A DNA stretch of 64,000 nucleotides from Faecalibacterium sp. I4-1-79 (GCF_023347235.1 NZ_CP094467.1:1860001-1924000); one strand, 5' to 3'; shown: positions 26,480-35,503, counted from the stretch's first letter. Numbers and translations are program-made. The notes: generated by a model not told the origin, from the sequence alone.

Positions 26480-27145
26480 TCATTGACCTGCGTACAGACG
26501 CTGATAGGTCTGGTAGCAGGCGGTGATCTTGTTGACGTAGTGGTGCATCTGGTTATAGGGGAAGCCCTGCAGCGTTTCCCCGTCTGCGGAGTGTTCCTCC
26601 ATTTGCAGCAGCTGATCCACCGTGCCCCAGCCGCTGTGGTAAGCCGCTGCCGCCGTGGATACATCCCCTTTGTAGCGCACCATACACAGGTGCAGATAAC
26701 AGCACCCGAACCGGATGGCGGTATCGGGGCTGTACAGGTCGGCAAAGGTCAGCGGCTCATTCGGGGCGATCTTGCTGCGCATCCAGAGAAAGGTCTCCTC
26801 AGTCATCTGCATCAGGCCCCGGGCATCCACGCTGGAGGTAGCCTGCGGGTCAAAGCCGCTTTCGGTGCGGATAAAGGCGTAGACCAGCAGGGGATCCAAC
26901 TCATAGGCTGCTGCCCATTTTTCCACCAGCTGCTCGTACTTGCGGGGGTACAAAAGCTGCTCTGCCCGGTTGCACAAAGGCGGCACCACGCACACCGTAA
27001 GCACCACTGCCAAACACAAAGCGACCAGCCGCCGCACCATCCGGCGGCGGCGCTGCTGTTTGCGGCGATGCAGTTTTTCCCGCGCGGCGCGGCGCTCCCG
27101 GGCGGCGATGGGGTTGTAGACTTTTTCATAATTTTGTTCGTTCAA
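26480..27145 (-). CDS. Lytic transglycosylase (SLT domain), membrane-anchored
   Basis: Residues 1-36 are very basic, followed by one membrane span (about 38-56) and an SLT lysozyme-like domain: catalytic Glu in FIRTESGFDPQA (E95), then ARGLMQMTEETFLWM and AAYHSGWGTVDQLL. It would cleave peptidoglycan glycan strands at the outer membrane face. The start is uncertain: I use a TTG at 27145 that overlaps the coaE stop (TTGA), but no well-placed ribosome binding site exists, and a Met at residue 36 or a GTG at 27187 are alternatives. Translation is probably coupled to coaE. Confidence 0.83.
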   Translation of the reverse strand: MNEQNYEKVYNPIAARERRAAREKLHRRKQQRRRRMVRRLVALCLAVVLTVCVVPPLCNRAEQLLYPRKYEQLVEKWAAAYELDPLLVYAFIRTESGFDPQATSSVDARGLMQMTEETFLWMRSKIAPNEPLTFADLYSPDTAIRFGCCYLHLCMVRYKGDVSTAAAAYHSGWGTVDQLLQMEEHSADGETLQGFPYNQMHHYVNKITACYQTYQRLYAGQ

Positions 27146-27759
27146 AGCGCTGCCGTCACGCCCCCTTCTGCCTGCAGCTGCACACACAGGCGGGCGGCTG
27201 CGGCTTGCAGCGCCTCCAACCCGGCGTCGTTGCGCAGGGTGTAGTCCGCCTGTGCGGTCAGGGTTTGTTCCGGGGTCTGGGCGTTCAGGCGGCGGGCAGC
27301 CATCTCCGGCGAGATGCCATCCCGCGCCACGATACGCGCCACACTGGTTTCAAAGGGTGCAGTGACCACGCACAGGCGGTCACATTCAGCCTGTGCCGCA
27401 GTACCCACGATGACCGCACCGTCCAGCACAAAAAGGGACGCTCCGGCGGCCTGTGCCGCCTGTTTTGCCGCACGGATGCGCGCCACGATGGCGGGGTGGG
27501 TCAGGCTGTCCAGTGCAGCCTTGCCCTCCGGGGTGGCAAAGGCGCGGTCAGCCAGCAGACGGCGGTCCAGCGTGCCGTCCGGGCGGAGGATCTCCCCGCC
27601 GAACCGCGCCGCAAGCTGCGGCAGCAGCGGCGAACCGGGCAACAAAATTTCCCGGCTGAGCTGGTCGGCGTCTGCCAGCGGCACGCCGTGGGCTGCAAAT
27701 ACCGCTGTGACCGTGGACTTGCCGCAGCCGCTGCGCCCCGTGATACCCAATGTGATCAT
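27142..27759 (-). CDS. coaE: Dephospho-CoA kinase
   Basis: Last step of coenzyme A synthesis. The P-loop GITGRSGCGKST is at residues 5-16, the VPLADADQLSREI segment near residue 28 and the LIHP-type region (LTHPAIVARI) near residue 86. 205 aa is normal. The ATG overlaps the TsaC stop and its own stop overlaps the transglycosylase start. Confidence 0.92.
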   Translation of the reverse strand: MITLGITGRSGCGKSTVTAVFAAHGVPLADADQLSREILLPGSPLLPQLAARFGGEILRPDGTLDRRLLADRAFATPEGKAALDSLTHPAIVARIRAAKQAAQAAGASLFVLDGAVIVGTAAQAECDRLCVVTAPFETSVARIVARDGISPEMAARRLNAQTPEQTLTAQADYTLRNDAGLEALQAAAARLCVQLQAEGGVTAAL

Positions 27760-28790
27760 AGGTCGATCACCCGGAAGGCGGCGGCGCGGATCAGGCGGTT
27801 GTACACCGCCATGGACAGGCCATCTTTCTGCGGGCAGCGGGCGTAGACTACGCCATCGCCCTGCTCATCCAGCGCCCGCAGGGAACGGAAGATGTGCTTT
27901 GCCTGATCTGCACCGTCCCCCTCGCGGCCGTATTCCACGCAGGGCACATCCAGCTTTGCGCTTTCGCCGGTAAAGCACAGGCAGCTGGGGTTCTCGTTTT
28001 TATGGGCGTCCACATAGGCCTTGAACTGCGCAAAGGTGCCGTTGAGCAGAGTCACATCGGCCTTGGGGGCGTAGTGCTTATACTTCATGCCCGGGCTGCG
28101 CACCACAGCACCCTCCGGCAGCTTTTCCAGAATGGCCTTGGACACCTCTACTTCTTCACCGAGGGCGCGTTCCAAGTCCTCCAGCGTGATGTGGCCGGGG
28201 CGGAACAGGGTGGGCTTTTCCCCCACCACCGACACCACGGTGCTCTCCACACCCACATCGCACTCGCCGCCGTCCAAGATCAGCGGCAGGCGGCCGTCCA
28301 TATCGGTGAACACATCCTGCGCGTTGGTGGGGCTGGGCTTGCCAGAAAGGTTGGCACTGGGGGCGGCAAAGGCGCAGCCGCTCTGCTGGATGACCGCCCG
28401 CGCTACCGGGTGGCTGGGCATACGGATACCCACAGTATCCAGTCCGGCGCAGCATTCATCTGCCACCTCCGGCCCGCGCGGCATGATGATGGTCAGTGGG
28501 CCGGGGCAGAAGGCTGCCATCAGCAGCTGGGCGCGCTCCGGCACCTCGCTGACAAGACCCGGCAGCATCTCCGGCCCGGTGACGTGAACGATAAGGGGGT
28601 TATCCTGCGGGCGTCCCTTGGCTATAAAGATATTGCGCACCGCCGCGCCGTTGCGGGCATCGGCGGCAATGCCGTAGACCGTCTCGGTGGGCAGGGCTAC
28701 AAGCTGCCCCTGCCGCAGCAGCTGCGCGGCCTCGGCTACGCCTGCTTCATCGGCAGGCAAAACTCTAGTTTTGATTTCCATACGAATCAT
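27756..28790 (-). CDS. tsaC: Threonylcarbamoyl-AMP synthase (TsaC/Sua5 type)
   Basis: Makes L-threonylcarbamoyladenylate for the t6A37 modification of tRNAs reading ANN codons. The N-terminal YrdC domain includes VALPTETVYGIAADA, IFIAKGRPQDNPLIVHV and APSANLSGKPSPT; a C-terminal Sua5 domain (about 235-344) makes it the long form. Start choice among three nearby ATGs (28826, 28790, 28781) is open; 28790 is used because GAAAGAA lies just before it. Operon member between prfA and coaE. Confidence 0.9.
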   Translation of the reverse strand: MIRMEIKTRVLPADEAGVAEAAQLLRQGQLVALPTETVYGIAADARNGAAVRNIFIAKGRPQDNPLIVHVTGPEMLPGLVSEVPERAQLLMAAFCPGPLTIIMPRGPEVADECCAGLDTVGIRMPSHPVARAVIQQSGCAFAAPSANLSGKPSPTNAQDVFTDMDGRLPLILDGGECDVGVESTVVSVVGEKPTLFRPGHITLEDLERALGEEVEVSKAILEKLPEGAVVRSPGMKYKHYAPKADVTLLNGTFAQFKAYVDAHKNENPSCLCFTGESAKLDVPCVEYGREGDGADQAKHIFRSLRALDEQGDGVVYARCPQKDGLSMAVYNRLIRAAAFRVIDL

Positions 28791-28861
28791 CGTTCTTTCT
28801 ATCTGTAAAGTATAGTTGCTTGTCATCCGTTCGAGTGGTTTTGCACCCGCAAAACCGGGTT

Positions 28862-29947
28862 TTACCCGCCCAGCCTTTGCAGCTTTTCGGTCTGCTCGCG
28901 GGTGGCAAGGGCGTCAATGACCTCGTCCAGATTGCCGTCCATGATCTTTTCCAGATTATGGACAGTCAGCCCGATGCGGTGGTCGGTGCAGCGGTCCTGC
29001 GGAAAGTTGTAGGTGCGTATCTTCTCGCTGCGGTCGCCGGTGCCCACCTGCCCCTGACGCTGGGCGTTGATGGCATCCTGCTGTTCCTTCTGTTTTTGCG
29101 CAAGCAACCGGCTGCGCAGGATCTCCAGCGCCTTATCCTTGTTCTGGAACTGACTGCGCTCGTTCTGGCACTCCACCACCGTACCCGTGGGGATATGGGT
29201 CACGCGGATGGCACTGGAGGTCTTGTTGATGTGCTGACCGCCCGCACCGGAGGAGCGGAAGGTATCGATGCGCAGGTCCTTCATATCCAGCGCAAAGTCC
29301 ACCTCCTCTGCCTGCGGCATCACCGCAACGGTGGCGGTGGAGGTGTGGATGCGGCCTTGCGTTTCGGTCTCCGGCACCCGCTGCACCCGGTGCACCCCGC
29401 TCTCATACTTGAGACGGTTATACGCACCCGCGCCGTCCACCGAGACGATGGCTTCCTTTACGCCGCCAAGTTCGGTCTCGTTCAGGTTGAGCACTTCCAG
29501 CGTCCAGCCGCGGTTCTGGGCGTACATGGTGTACATGCGCAGCAGACTGTGGGCAAACAGAGCAGCTTCCTCGCCGCCGGCACCGCTGCGGATCTCCATG
29601 ATGACGTTTTTGCCGTCGTTCACGTCCTTGGGCAGCAGCAAAATTTTGAGATTATTTTCCAGCTTTGCCACATCTTGACTTTTTTCGCTGATTTCCTGCT
29701 GTATCATCTGCTTGAAGTCCGGGTCCAGTGAACCGGGCTCCTCCAGCAGGGCTTTGGCCTGTGCCAGATGATCCAGCGCGGTCTGCCAGTCCCGGTAAGC
29801 CTCCACCACCGGCTCGGTGTCGTGGTACTCCCGCATCAGCTTGCGGAACAGTGCCGGGTCGGCGGCGGCATCGGGCTGGTTCAGCCGCATGGAAAGTTCC
29901 TCAAAGCGGCGGCAGACCGCATCCATCCGGGAAGAAATATCTTGCAT
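28862..29947 (-). CDS. prfA: Peptide chain release factor 1
   Basis: Stop-codon recognition at UAA/UAG. The GGQ catalytic motif is in SSGAGGQHINKTSSAIR near residue 233, the PxT-type anticodon region lies before it, and the N-terminal coiled domain is intact. 361 aa, start ATG at 29947 after AAGGAG. No hemK/prmC methyltransferase is adjacent, unlike in many firmicutes. Confidence 0.95.
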   Translation of the reverse strand: MQDISSRMDAVCRRFEELSMRLNQPDAAADPALFRKLMREYHDTEPVVEAYRDWQTALDHLAQAKALLEEPGSLDPDFKQMIQQEISEKSQDVAKLENNLKILLLPKDVNDGKNVIMEIRSGAGGEEAALFAHSLLRMYTMYAQNRGWTLEVLNLNETELGGVKEAIVSVDGAGAYNRLKYESGVHRVQRVPETETQGRIHTSTATVAVMPQAEEVDFALDMKDLRIDTFRSSGAGGQHINKTSSAIRVTHIPTGTVVECQNERSQFQNKDKALEILRSRLLAQKQKEQQDAINAQRQGQVGTGDRSEKIRTYNFPQDRCTDHRIGLTVHNLEKIMDGNLDEVIDALATREQTEKLQRLGG

Positions 29948-29997
29948 CCTTGCAGTTCTCCTTACAAATTCGTTCCGGTTCGGGTGCGTTGGCTGCG

Positions 29998-30189
29998 CTA
30001 CTGCGCGCTGCCGGGCTTTACCACCTTTTTGATGTTCTTTTCAATTTTGGCGCGGGGCAGCATAACCTCGCGTCCGCAGCCGGTGCAGCGGATCTTAAAA
30101 TCCATGCCCACCCGCAGCACCTCGAAGCTGGATGCTCCGCAGGGGTGCTTTTTGCGGGTGAGGATGGTATCTCCCACAGCGACGTCCAT
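29998..30189 (-). CDS. DUF951 protein, small zinc-ribbon-like
   Basis: A 63-residue protein with three conserved Cys (C17 in KHPCGAS, C35 and C38 in IRCTGCGR) and a basic C-terminus (KIEKNIKKVVKP). It matches DUF951, a family common next to translation or chromosome-maintenance genes in Firmicutes; molecular role unknown. The ATG at 30189 follows GGGAGAGG by about ten bases. It begins the prfA-tsaC-coaE cluster, 50 bases before prfA. Confidence 0.87.
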   Translation of the reverse strand: MDVAVGDTILTRKKHPCGASSFEVLRVGMDFKIRCTGCGREVMLPRAKIEKNIKKVVKPGSAQ

Positions 30190-30285
30190 ATTTATCCGAC
30201 CTCTCCCTTCTTTTCTGCCGCGCAGATGCCCGGCAGAGCCAGTGTGTGCCGCCGCCCGCCCAGCGGGTGCTGCGCATACAGATAT

Positions 30286-30314
30286 AGTATAATGCAAAGC
30301 CGCACAAAATGCAA
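30286..30314 (-). promoter_or_regulatory. Promoter of the DUF951-prfA cluster
   Basis: Minus strand: -35 TTGCAT (30309-30314), 17-base spacer, -10 TATACT (30286-30291). Confidence 0.7.
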
Positions 30315-30390
30315 ATATCTGCGCACAGTGCTGCATATCGTTGTAGCATCGCACAGAGACCCGAAAACCATATAGAAAGAGGAATGAAAC

Positions 30391-31326
30391 ATGATGCAAG
30401 CTTATCGTACCGAAAACAGTTATCGTTCTGCCGCCCGCCTTTCTCCTGCCGAGCTGCGGGCTGCCATGGCCAGCGGCGAAATTTTGCAGGCCACCGCCCT
30501 TGCCTTTGATACCCGGCGACAGCTGCGGTTTGAGCTGGGCGGCGTAAAAGCGGTGATGCCCTTTGCCCAGTGCGCAGACGGTGCCGAGACCGGTACCGTG
30601 CGGGATATTGCGGTGCTGACCCGGGTGGGACGCCCCACCTGTTTTGTCATCGAGGGGCTGGACACGGACGAGGACGGTACACCCTGCTACCGGCTTTCCC
30701 GCGCCGAGGCGCAGCGGCTGTGCAAGGCAGAGTATCTGGACACCCTTTCGCCCGGAGATATTCTGCCCTGTACGGTGACCCACATTGAGCCGTTTGGTGC
30801 GTTTTGTGACGTAGGCTGCGGCATCAGCGCCCTGCTGCCCATCGACTGTATGTCGGTAAGCCGCATCTCCTCCCCTGCCGACCGGGTCAGCGTAGGGCAG
30901 CAGATTTTGTGTGCCATCAAGAACCGGGACGCGCAGGGGCGTTTTGTGCTGACCATCCGGGAGCTGCTGGGCACATGGGCAGAGAACGCCGCCCGCTTCA
31001 CCGTGGGCGAAACGGTGGTGGGCATCGTGCGCAGCGTGGAGGAATACGGCACCTTTGTGGAGATCGCGCCGAACCTTGCGGGCCTTGCGGAGAGCTGCTC
31101 CGGCCTTGCGCCCGGGCAGGCGGTAAGCGTTTACATCAAAAACATTCTGCCGGAAAAGATGAAGATCAAGCTGGTCATCGTGAACCATGCCCTGAGCCAG
31201 CCCCACCGGTTTGAGCTGCGGTACTTCATCACTGAGGGGCATCTGGACAGGTGGGTGTACTCCACACCGGAATGTCCCAAGCGCATTGAGACAGATTTTG
31301 CCGTTGCGGCTTGCAATCCGGGTTGA
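30391..31326 (+). CDS. S1-domain RNA-binding protein (short ribosomal protein S1 homologue)
   Basis: A 311-residue protein with two clear S1 domains: about 123-190 (GDILPCTVTHIEPFGAFCDVG) and about 205-265 (GETVVGIVRSVEEYGTFVEI), and a degenerate N-terminal OB-like part. Genuine S1 has four to six repeats, so this is a shortened homologue; it may stand in for S1 on ribosomes or act on other RNAs. GAGGAATGAAAC precedes a double ATG. Divergent from DUF951. Confidence 0.85.
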   Translation: MMQAYRTENSYRSAARLSPAELRAAMASGEILQATALAFDTRRQLRFELGGVKAVMPFAQCADGAETGTVRDIAVLTRVGRPTCFVIEGLDTDEDGTPCYRLSRAEAQRLCKAEYLDTLSPGDILPCTVTHIEPFGAFCDVGCGISALLPIDCMSVSRISSPADRVSVGQQILCAIKNRDAQGRFVLTIRELLGTWAENAARFTVGETVVGIVRSVEEYGTFVEIAPNLAGLAESCSGLAPGQAVSVYIKNILPEKMKIKLVIVNHALSQPHRFELRYFITEGHLDRWVYSTPECPKRIETDFAVAACNPG

Positions 31327-31434
31327 AAGCCTTTATACTAATAGAAAGAGTTTTTGTCTGCCCGCTGCCCACGCTTTCCGTAGCGGCGCAGACCCTTGAT
31401 ACCATGTGAAAGTGCAAGGGGGATGTAAGGAACG

Positions 31435-31986
31435 ATGAGCGCCAATGATGCTTTTACCGCCGGTGTCCGTCCCGGCGGCCTGACCAGCAGCACCGAGATC
31501 CGGCTGCTGCTGTGCTATCTGGTGAAAAACGCCGGCCCCATTACCCGGCAGGAGATCGAGAACGCCCTGATGGAGGAAGCCCTTGTCAATTATTTTGAGA
31601 TCGGCTCCTGTCTGGACGATATCACAAAGCAGGAGCTGGTCACCCTAACCGGTGACAGCTACGCCATTACCGACAAGGGCCGCAAGGTGGCGCAGGAGCT
31701 GGCCTACGACCTGCCCCGCACCGTGCGGGAGCGGGCGGTGGCCGCCGTGCTGCGCTGCCAGACATGGGCCCGCAAGGAGGCCAAATACAGCGCCCGCATT
31801 ACTGAAAAGGCCGATGGTCACTGCACCGTGCGCTGCACCGTAAAGGGGCTGGACAGCGAACTGTTCTGTCTGGAACTGGGTGCGCCCGACCGGCTGAGCG
31901 CCGAGCTGGTGAAAAAACAGTTCATCCTGAAGGGCAACGAGATCTACCAGTTGCTGATCAACAAGCTGACCGAGGAAGAAAAATAA
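31435..31986 (+). CDS. DUF4364 family protein
   Basis: A 183-residue protein that starts with a winged-helix-like section (residues about 18-75, EIRLLLCYLVKNAGPITRQEIENAL) and continues with a beta-rich tail. It matches DUF4364, a clostridial family with a predicted DNA-binding fold and unknown targets. AAGGAACG precedes the ATG. A terminator directly follows. Confidence 0.83.
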   Translation: MSANDAFTAGVRPGGLTSSTEIRLLLCYLVKNAGPITRQEIENALMEEALVNYFEIGSCLDDITKQELVTLTGDSYAITDKGRKVAQELAYDLPRTVRERAVAAVLRCQTWARKEAKYSARITEKADGHCTVRCTVKGLDSELFCLELGAPDRLSAELVKKQFILKGNEIYQLLINKLTEEEK

Positions 31987-31996
31987 GACAGAACGA

Positions 31997-32041
31997 TCCC
32001 CGCCCGCTGTAAGCAAACCTTACGGCGGGCGGGGATTTTTT
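31997..32041. terminator. Terminator between DUF4364 and spoIVA
   Basis: ATCCCCGCCCGC pairs with GCGGGCGGGGAT, with an inner GTAAG/CTTAC stem, followed by T6 on the plus strand. Confidence 0.88.
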
Positions 32042-32051
32042 CAGATACACC

Positions 32052-33545
32052 CTAGATCAGGATACAGATCAGCCCAGTGCAGCCCTCGTTGATGACCCGC
32101 TCCAGCGTTTCCTGCAGGCGGGTGCGGGCTTCCTGCGGGATGTGGAGCAGCTTGTTCTGCAAGCCGTCGTTCACCAGCTCGTGCAGGCTTTTGCCGAAGA
32201 TGTTGGACTCCCACAGCTGCACCGGGTCGTCCGCAAAGTCGGCCAGCAGGCTCTGCACCAAGTCCTCGCTCTGCTTCTCGGTACCCACGATAGGGCTCAG
32301 TTCGGTGTGGATGGTGGCCTTCATCATCTGGATAGAGGGCGCGCAGGCTTGCAGCCGCACCCCGCAGCGCCCATCCTGATGCACGATCTCCGGCGGCTCC
32401 AGATGCAGCTCGTCGATGGAGGGCATCACGATGCCGTAGCCCGTAGCTTCCACCTGCTCCAAGGCGCTGCGCACCTTCTCGTAGGCGCGTTTTGCCCGGG
32501 CAAGTTCCATGATGCAGGGCATCAACCCCGCCTCGTCCCCGATATCCAGCCCGGTCTGCTCGCTAAGCACCTGATAAAAGATCTCCGGTTTCAACTCCAC
32601 ACTCACCCGCACACTGCCGGCGGCAAGGTCTGCCCCTGCCACTGCCGAGCGTTGCACGGCATCGCATTCCAGCGCAGGGGCGTCCGTTCCAGTGGGCAGA
32701 TCCTTCATGCGGGACACCCGCTCGGCCAGCTGCATGGCGGCTGCATACACCTGCGCTTGCAGCCAGTGCCCTGGCTCCAGCATAGTCACCCAGCGCGGCA
32801 GGGCATAATCCAGCTCCTGCACCGGGAACTCGTACAGCACCCGCCGCAGGATCTCCCCCAGCATGGCGGCATCCAAGTCCACACAGCTTACCGGCAGCAC
32901 GGTGCGGCGGTAGTCCCGCGCCATGCCCTCGGCCAGCTGCCGTGTCTCCGGCGCGTCCGGGTGGGTGCTGTTGAGCAGGATGATATAGGGCTTGCCCAGC
33001 GCTTCCAACTCGGTGACGACCCGCCTTTCGGCCTCTGCGTAGCCCGCCCGGGGGATATCGCTGACTGAGCCGTCGGTGGTGACCACCACCCCGATGGTGG
33101 AGTGCTCACAGATCACCTTGCGGGTGCCGGTCTCTGCGGCAAGATCAAAGGGCACCTCCTGCTCAAACCACGGGCTTTTGACCATGCGGGGCTTTGCGTC
33201 CTCCTCGTGCCCCATGGCACCCTCCACCATGTAGCCCACACAGTCGATCAGCCGCACCCGGCACGCCCCGCCGCCCTCCAGCTGCAGGGGCACGGCGGTC
33301 TCCGGGATGAATTTCGGCTCGGTGGTCATGATGGTGCGCCCCGCTGCCGACTGCGGCAGCTCGTCCCGGGCACGCTCCCGGGCGGCGGCAGAGCCGGACA
33401 TGGCGGGCAGCACTAGCTGCTCCATGAACTGCTTGATAAAGGTGGATTTGCCGCTGCGCACCGGCCCCACCACACCGATGTAGATATCCCCGCCGGTGCG
33501 TGCGCCGATCTCGCGACAGATGCTGTTCTGTTCCTGTTTCTCCAA
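32052..33545 (-). CDS. spoIVA: Stage IV sporulation protein A (SpoIVA)
   Basis: SpoIVA is the ATPase that forms the base layer of the spore coat on the forespore. The N-terminal P-loop domain has YIGVVGPVRSGKSTFIKQF (residues 22-40) and the DCVGYMVEGAMGHEED segment near residue 100; the C-terminus ends INEGCTGLICILI, close to known SpoIVA ends that insert in or bind the membrane. Full length at 497 aa with no frameshift. The lineage suggested by the rest of the window is not known to sporulate readily, which makes the intact gene notable. Confidence 0.93.
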   Translation of the reverse strand: MEKQEQNSICREIGARTGGDIYIGVVGPVRSGKSTFIKQFMEQLVLPAMSGSAAARERARDELPQSAAGRTIMTTEPKFIPETAVPLQLEGGGACRVRLIDCVGYMVEGAMGHEEDAKPRMVKSPWFEQEVPFDLAAETGTRKVICEHSTIGVVVTTDGSVSDIPRAGYAEAERRVVTELEALGKPYIILLNSTHPDAPETRQLAEGMARDYRRTVLPVSCVDLDAAMLGEILRRVLYEFPVQELDYALPRWVTMLEPGHWLQAQVYAAAMQLAERVSRMKDLPTGTDAPALECDAVQRSAVAGADLAAGSVRVSVELKPEIFYQVLSEQTGLDIGDEAGLMPCIMELARAKRAYEKVRSALEQVEATGYGIVMPSIDELHLEPPEIVHQDGRCGVRLQACAPSIQMMKATIHTELSPIVGTEKQSEDLVQSLLADFADDPVQLWESNIFGKSLHELVNDGLQNKLLHIPQEARTRLQETLERVINEGCTGLICILI

Positions 33546-33776
33546 GGTCCTTCTCCCCTTCCTGTTGCGCTGCGCACCGCGCCCGTAGGGGTTGGTGTGC
33601 TCGTTGTATCGTATGAAAAGGGAGCGCTTATTATGCCGGAACAGTTTTGAATGCCCGCCGCTTTGCTCTGGGCATCTTTAGCGGAAAATACTTTTATAAT
33701 TGCAATTCAGGAAAATCTGCGGATTTTCCTCAATTGCTTTTTTCACGGAGGGGGTCGTAAAGGGAAACAGCATTTG

Positions 33777-33809
33777 CAGCGCCACTTTCTTCGAAAGTGT
33801 GGCGCTGCG
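33777..33809. repeat. Hairpin GCAGCGCCAC...GTGGCGCTGC
   Basis: A 10-bp stem extended by TTTC/GAAA around a tiny loop. No T run follows on the plus strand; on the minus strand the sequence after it is not T-rich either, so it is not a good terminator. Confidence 0.55.
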
Positions 33810-33837
33810 GAAAAGGCTTTCCGTTTGCTTTTGGCGC

Positions 33838-34010
33838 GCCAAACCCTCTCAGGCTCACATTCGTTCGCCAGCTCCCCCGAGGGGGGAGCTTTTTTGCAGT
33901 AACGGCACAGTTTCCAGATAAAGTGCAAGCCTTGCGGATGCGCCAGAAGCTCCCCCTTTCGGGGGAGCTGGCAAATCCGAAGGATTTGACTGAGAGGGTG
34001 CACCCAACAA
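33838..34010. repeat. Pair of inverted dispersed elements
   Basis: One copy (about 33838-33896: ACCCTCTCAG, TTCG, GCCAGCTCCCCCGA, GGGGGAGC) and a second in opposite orientation (about 33949-34004: GCTCCCCCTTTCGGGGGAGC, TGGC, CTGAGAGGGTGC). Each ends in its own GGGGGAGCT hairpin. Elements with this AGGGGGAGCTGGC/ACTGAGAGGG pattern are dispersed in many clostridial genomes. Confidence 0.7.
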
Positions 34011-34061
34011 AAAGAGCTGCCGTGCGAAACACACAGCAGCTCTCAGAAAGGCTTTATGAAA

Positions 34062-35396
34062 TCACGGGGTCAGGCGGTTGGGGCCGCGGAACAGGAACTC
34101 GGCGTCCTTGATGCTCAGGCCGCACAGCAGCATGGTCAGGCGGTCGATGCCCAGGCCGAAGCCGCCGTGGGGCGGGCAGCCGTACTGGAAGAACTCCAGA
34201 TAGAACTTAACGTCCTCGGCCAGACCCTTCTCCTCGGCCTGCTTCTTCAGCACTTCGTAGCGGTGCTCACGCTGGGCACCGGTGGTGATCTCTACACCGC
34301 GCCAGATCAGGTCGTAGCCCTGCGGCACGCCGTTCTCATCGCGCATATGGTAGAAGGCGCGCTTCTCGGCAGAGTAATCGGTGATGAACAGGAACTCGTG
34401 ACCATAGTGCTTTTTGACCCAGTCGTAGCTCAGGCGCTCGGCCTCGGTGGTCAGATCGCCCTTCTCGCTCTCGTCCACGGTGTAGCCGAACTCTTCTTCC
34501 AGAGCCTTATACAGGTCTGCCAGCTTGACCACCGGGAACGGGGTGGTGGGCACGATGACTTCCAGTCCGAACAGTTCCTTGATCTGGTCGCCGTAGCTGT
34601 CCTTAACAGCCTGCAGACCTGCGGTCAGCAGCTCCTCTTCCATCTTCATCACGTCCTTAAAGGAGGTGATGTAGCTGAATTCCAGATCGAAGCCGGAGAA
34701 CTCGGTCGCGTGCTTATTGGTGTAGCTCTTCTCGGCGCGGAACACCGGGCCAGTTTCGAAGATGCGCTCAAAGCCGGCAGCCATGGCCATCTGCTTGTAG
34801 AACTGGGGGCTCTGTGCCAAATAAGCGTTGCTGTCGAAGTAGTCCACCTTGAACACCTCAGAGCCGCTCTCGCTGGCAGCAGCGATCAGCTTGGGGGTGT
34901 GGATCTCGATGAAGTTGCGGTCCAGCAGGAACTTGCGCATAGCATTGACGAAGCAGCTCTGTGCCTTGAACATCAGCTGGTTCTCGTCGGTGCGCAGGTC
35001 GATCCAGCGGTAATCGATGCGCTGGTCGATGCTGGAGCGCTCCACAGCCTTCTTTTTCTTGGTGGCTGCGATCTCCTTGCGGACGATGGGCAGTGCATTG
35101 GCGGTGCTCTCCACCTCGATGCTCTCGGGGATCATCTCCACGCCGCCCATCTTGACGTAGTCGTTCTCCATCACCTTGCCGGTGACGGTGATGACAGAGT
35201 CCGGGGTGAGCTGGTCGATGGTATCCACCAGCTCAGGGTGGTCGGCCTTTTCCACCGTGATCTGCAGCTTGCCGGTAATATCCTTCAGCACGATAAATGC
35301 CATATACTTGCTGTTGCGCAGGTTCTCGATAAACCCCTGCACCTTCACCGTGCCGCCGATGGCCTTTTGAGCCTCATTGATATAGGTGCGTTCCAT
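34062..35396 (-). CDS. aspS: Aspartate-tRNA ligase, archaeal-type (probably non-discriminating)
   Basis: Class II aminoacyl-tRNA synthetase of 444 aa: N-terminal OB anticodon-binding domain (VKVQGFIENLRNSKYMAFIVLKD), then motif 2 (FRAEKSYTNKHATEF) and motif 3 (GGFGLGIDRLTMLL). The short length without the bacterial GAD insertion and the end GPNRLTP mark the archaeal/eukaryotic type. In bacteria this form often charges both tRNA-Asp and tRNA-Asn, the latter repaired by GatCAB; that is inference here. The start at 35396 follows AAAGGAGGATTCCTGT. Confidence 0.88.
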   Translation of the reverse strand: MERTYINEAQKAIGGTVKVQGFIENLRNSKYMAFIVLKDITGKLQITVEKADHPELVDTIDQLTPDSVITVTGKVMENDYVKMGGVEMIPESIEVESTANALPIVRKEIAATKKKKAVERSSIDQRIDYRWIDLRTDENQLMFKAQSCFVNAMRKFLLDRNFIEIHTPKLIAAASESGSEVFKVDYFDSNAYLAQSPQFYKQMAMAAGFERIFETGPVFRAEKSYTNKHATEFSGFDLEFSYITSFKDVMKMEEELLTAGLQAVKDSYGDQIKELFGLEVIVPTTPFPVVKLADLYKALEEEFGYTVDESEKGDLTTEAERLSYDWVKKHYGHEFLFITDYSAEKRAFYHMRDENGVPQGYDLIWRGVEITTGAQREHRYEVLKKQAEEKGLAEDVKFYLEFFQYGCPPHGGFGLGIDRLTMLLCGLSIKDAEFLFRGPNRLTP

Positions 35397-35435
35397 AATA
35401 CAGGAATCCTCCTTTAACGTCTTGTGTACTGTTTT

Positions 35436-35463
35436 ATTATACGCTTTTCAGGGGATAAATCAA
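35436..35463 (-). promoter_or_regulatory. Promoter of aspS
   Basis: Minus strand: -35 TTGATT (35458-35463), 16-base spacer, perfect -10 TATAAT (35436-35441), 40 bases before the ATG. Confidence 0.82.
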
Positions 35464-35503
35464 GAGATATGCCAATTTCAGCCGGTCTGTGCTGTGCTTT
35501 CTG

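Larger units (their letters stand above)
33546..34061. other. Gene-free interval with inverted repeats
   Basis: About 515 bases with no credible gene. It holds a hairpin (33777-33809) and two inverted copies of a GC-rich element (see repeats). The short frames here lack ribosome binding sites and run through the repeats. Confidence 0.75.

Noticed and set aside
33651-33921. Short plus-strand open frames behind spoIVA
   Set aside because: They run through the hairpin and the repeat element and lack ribosome sites.
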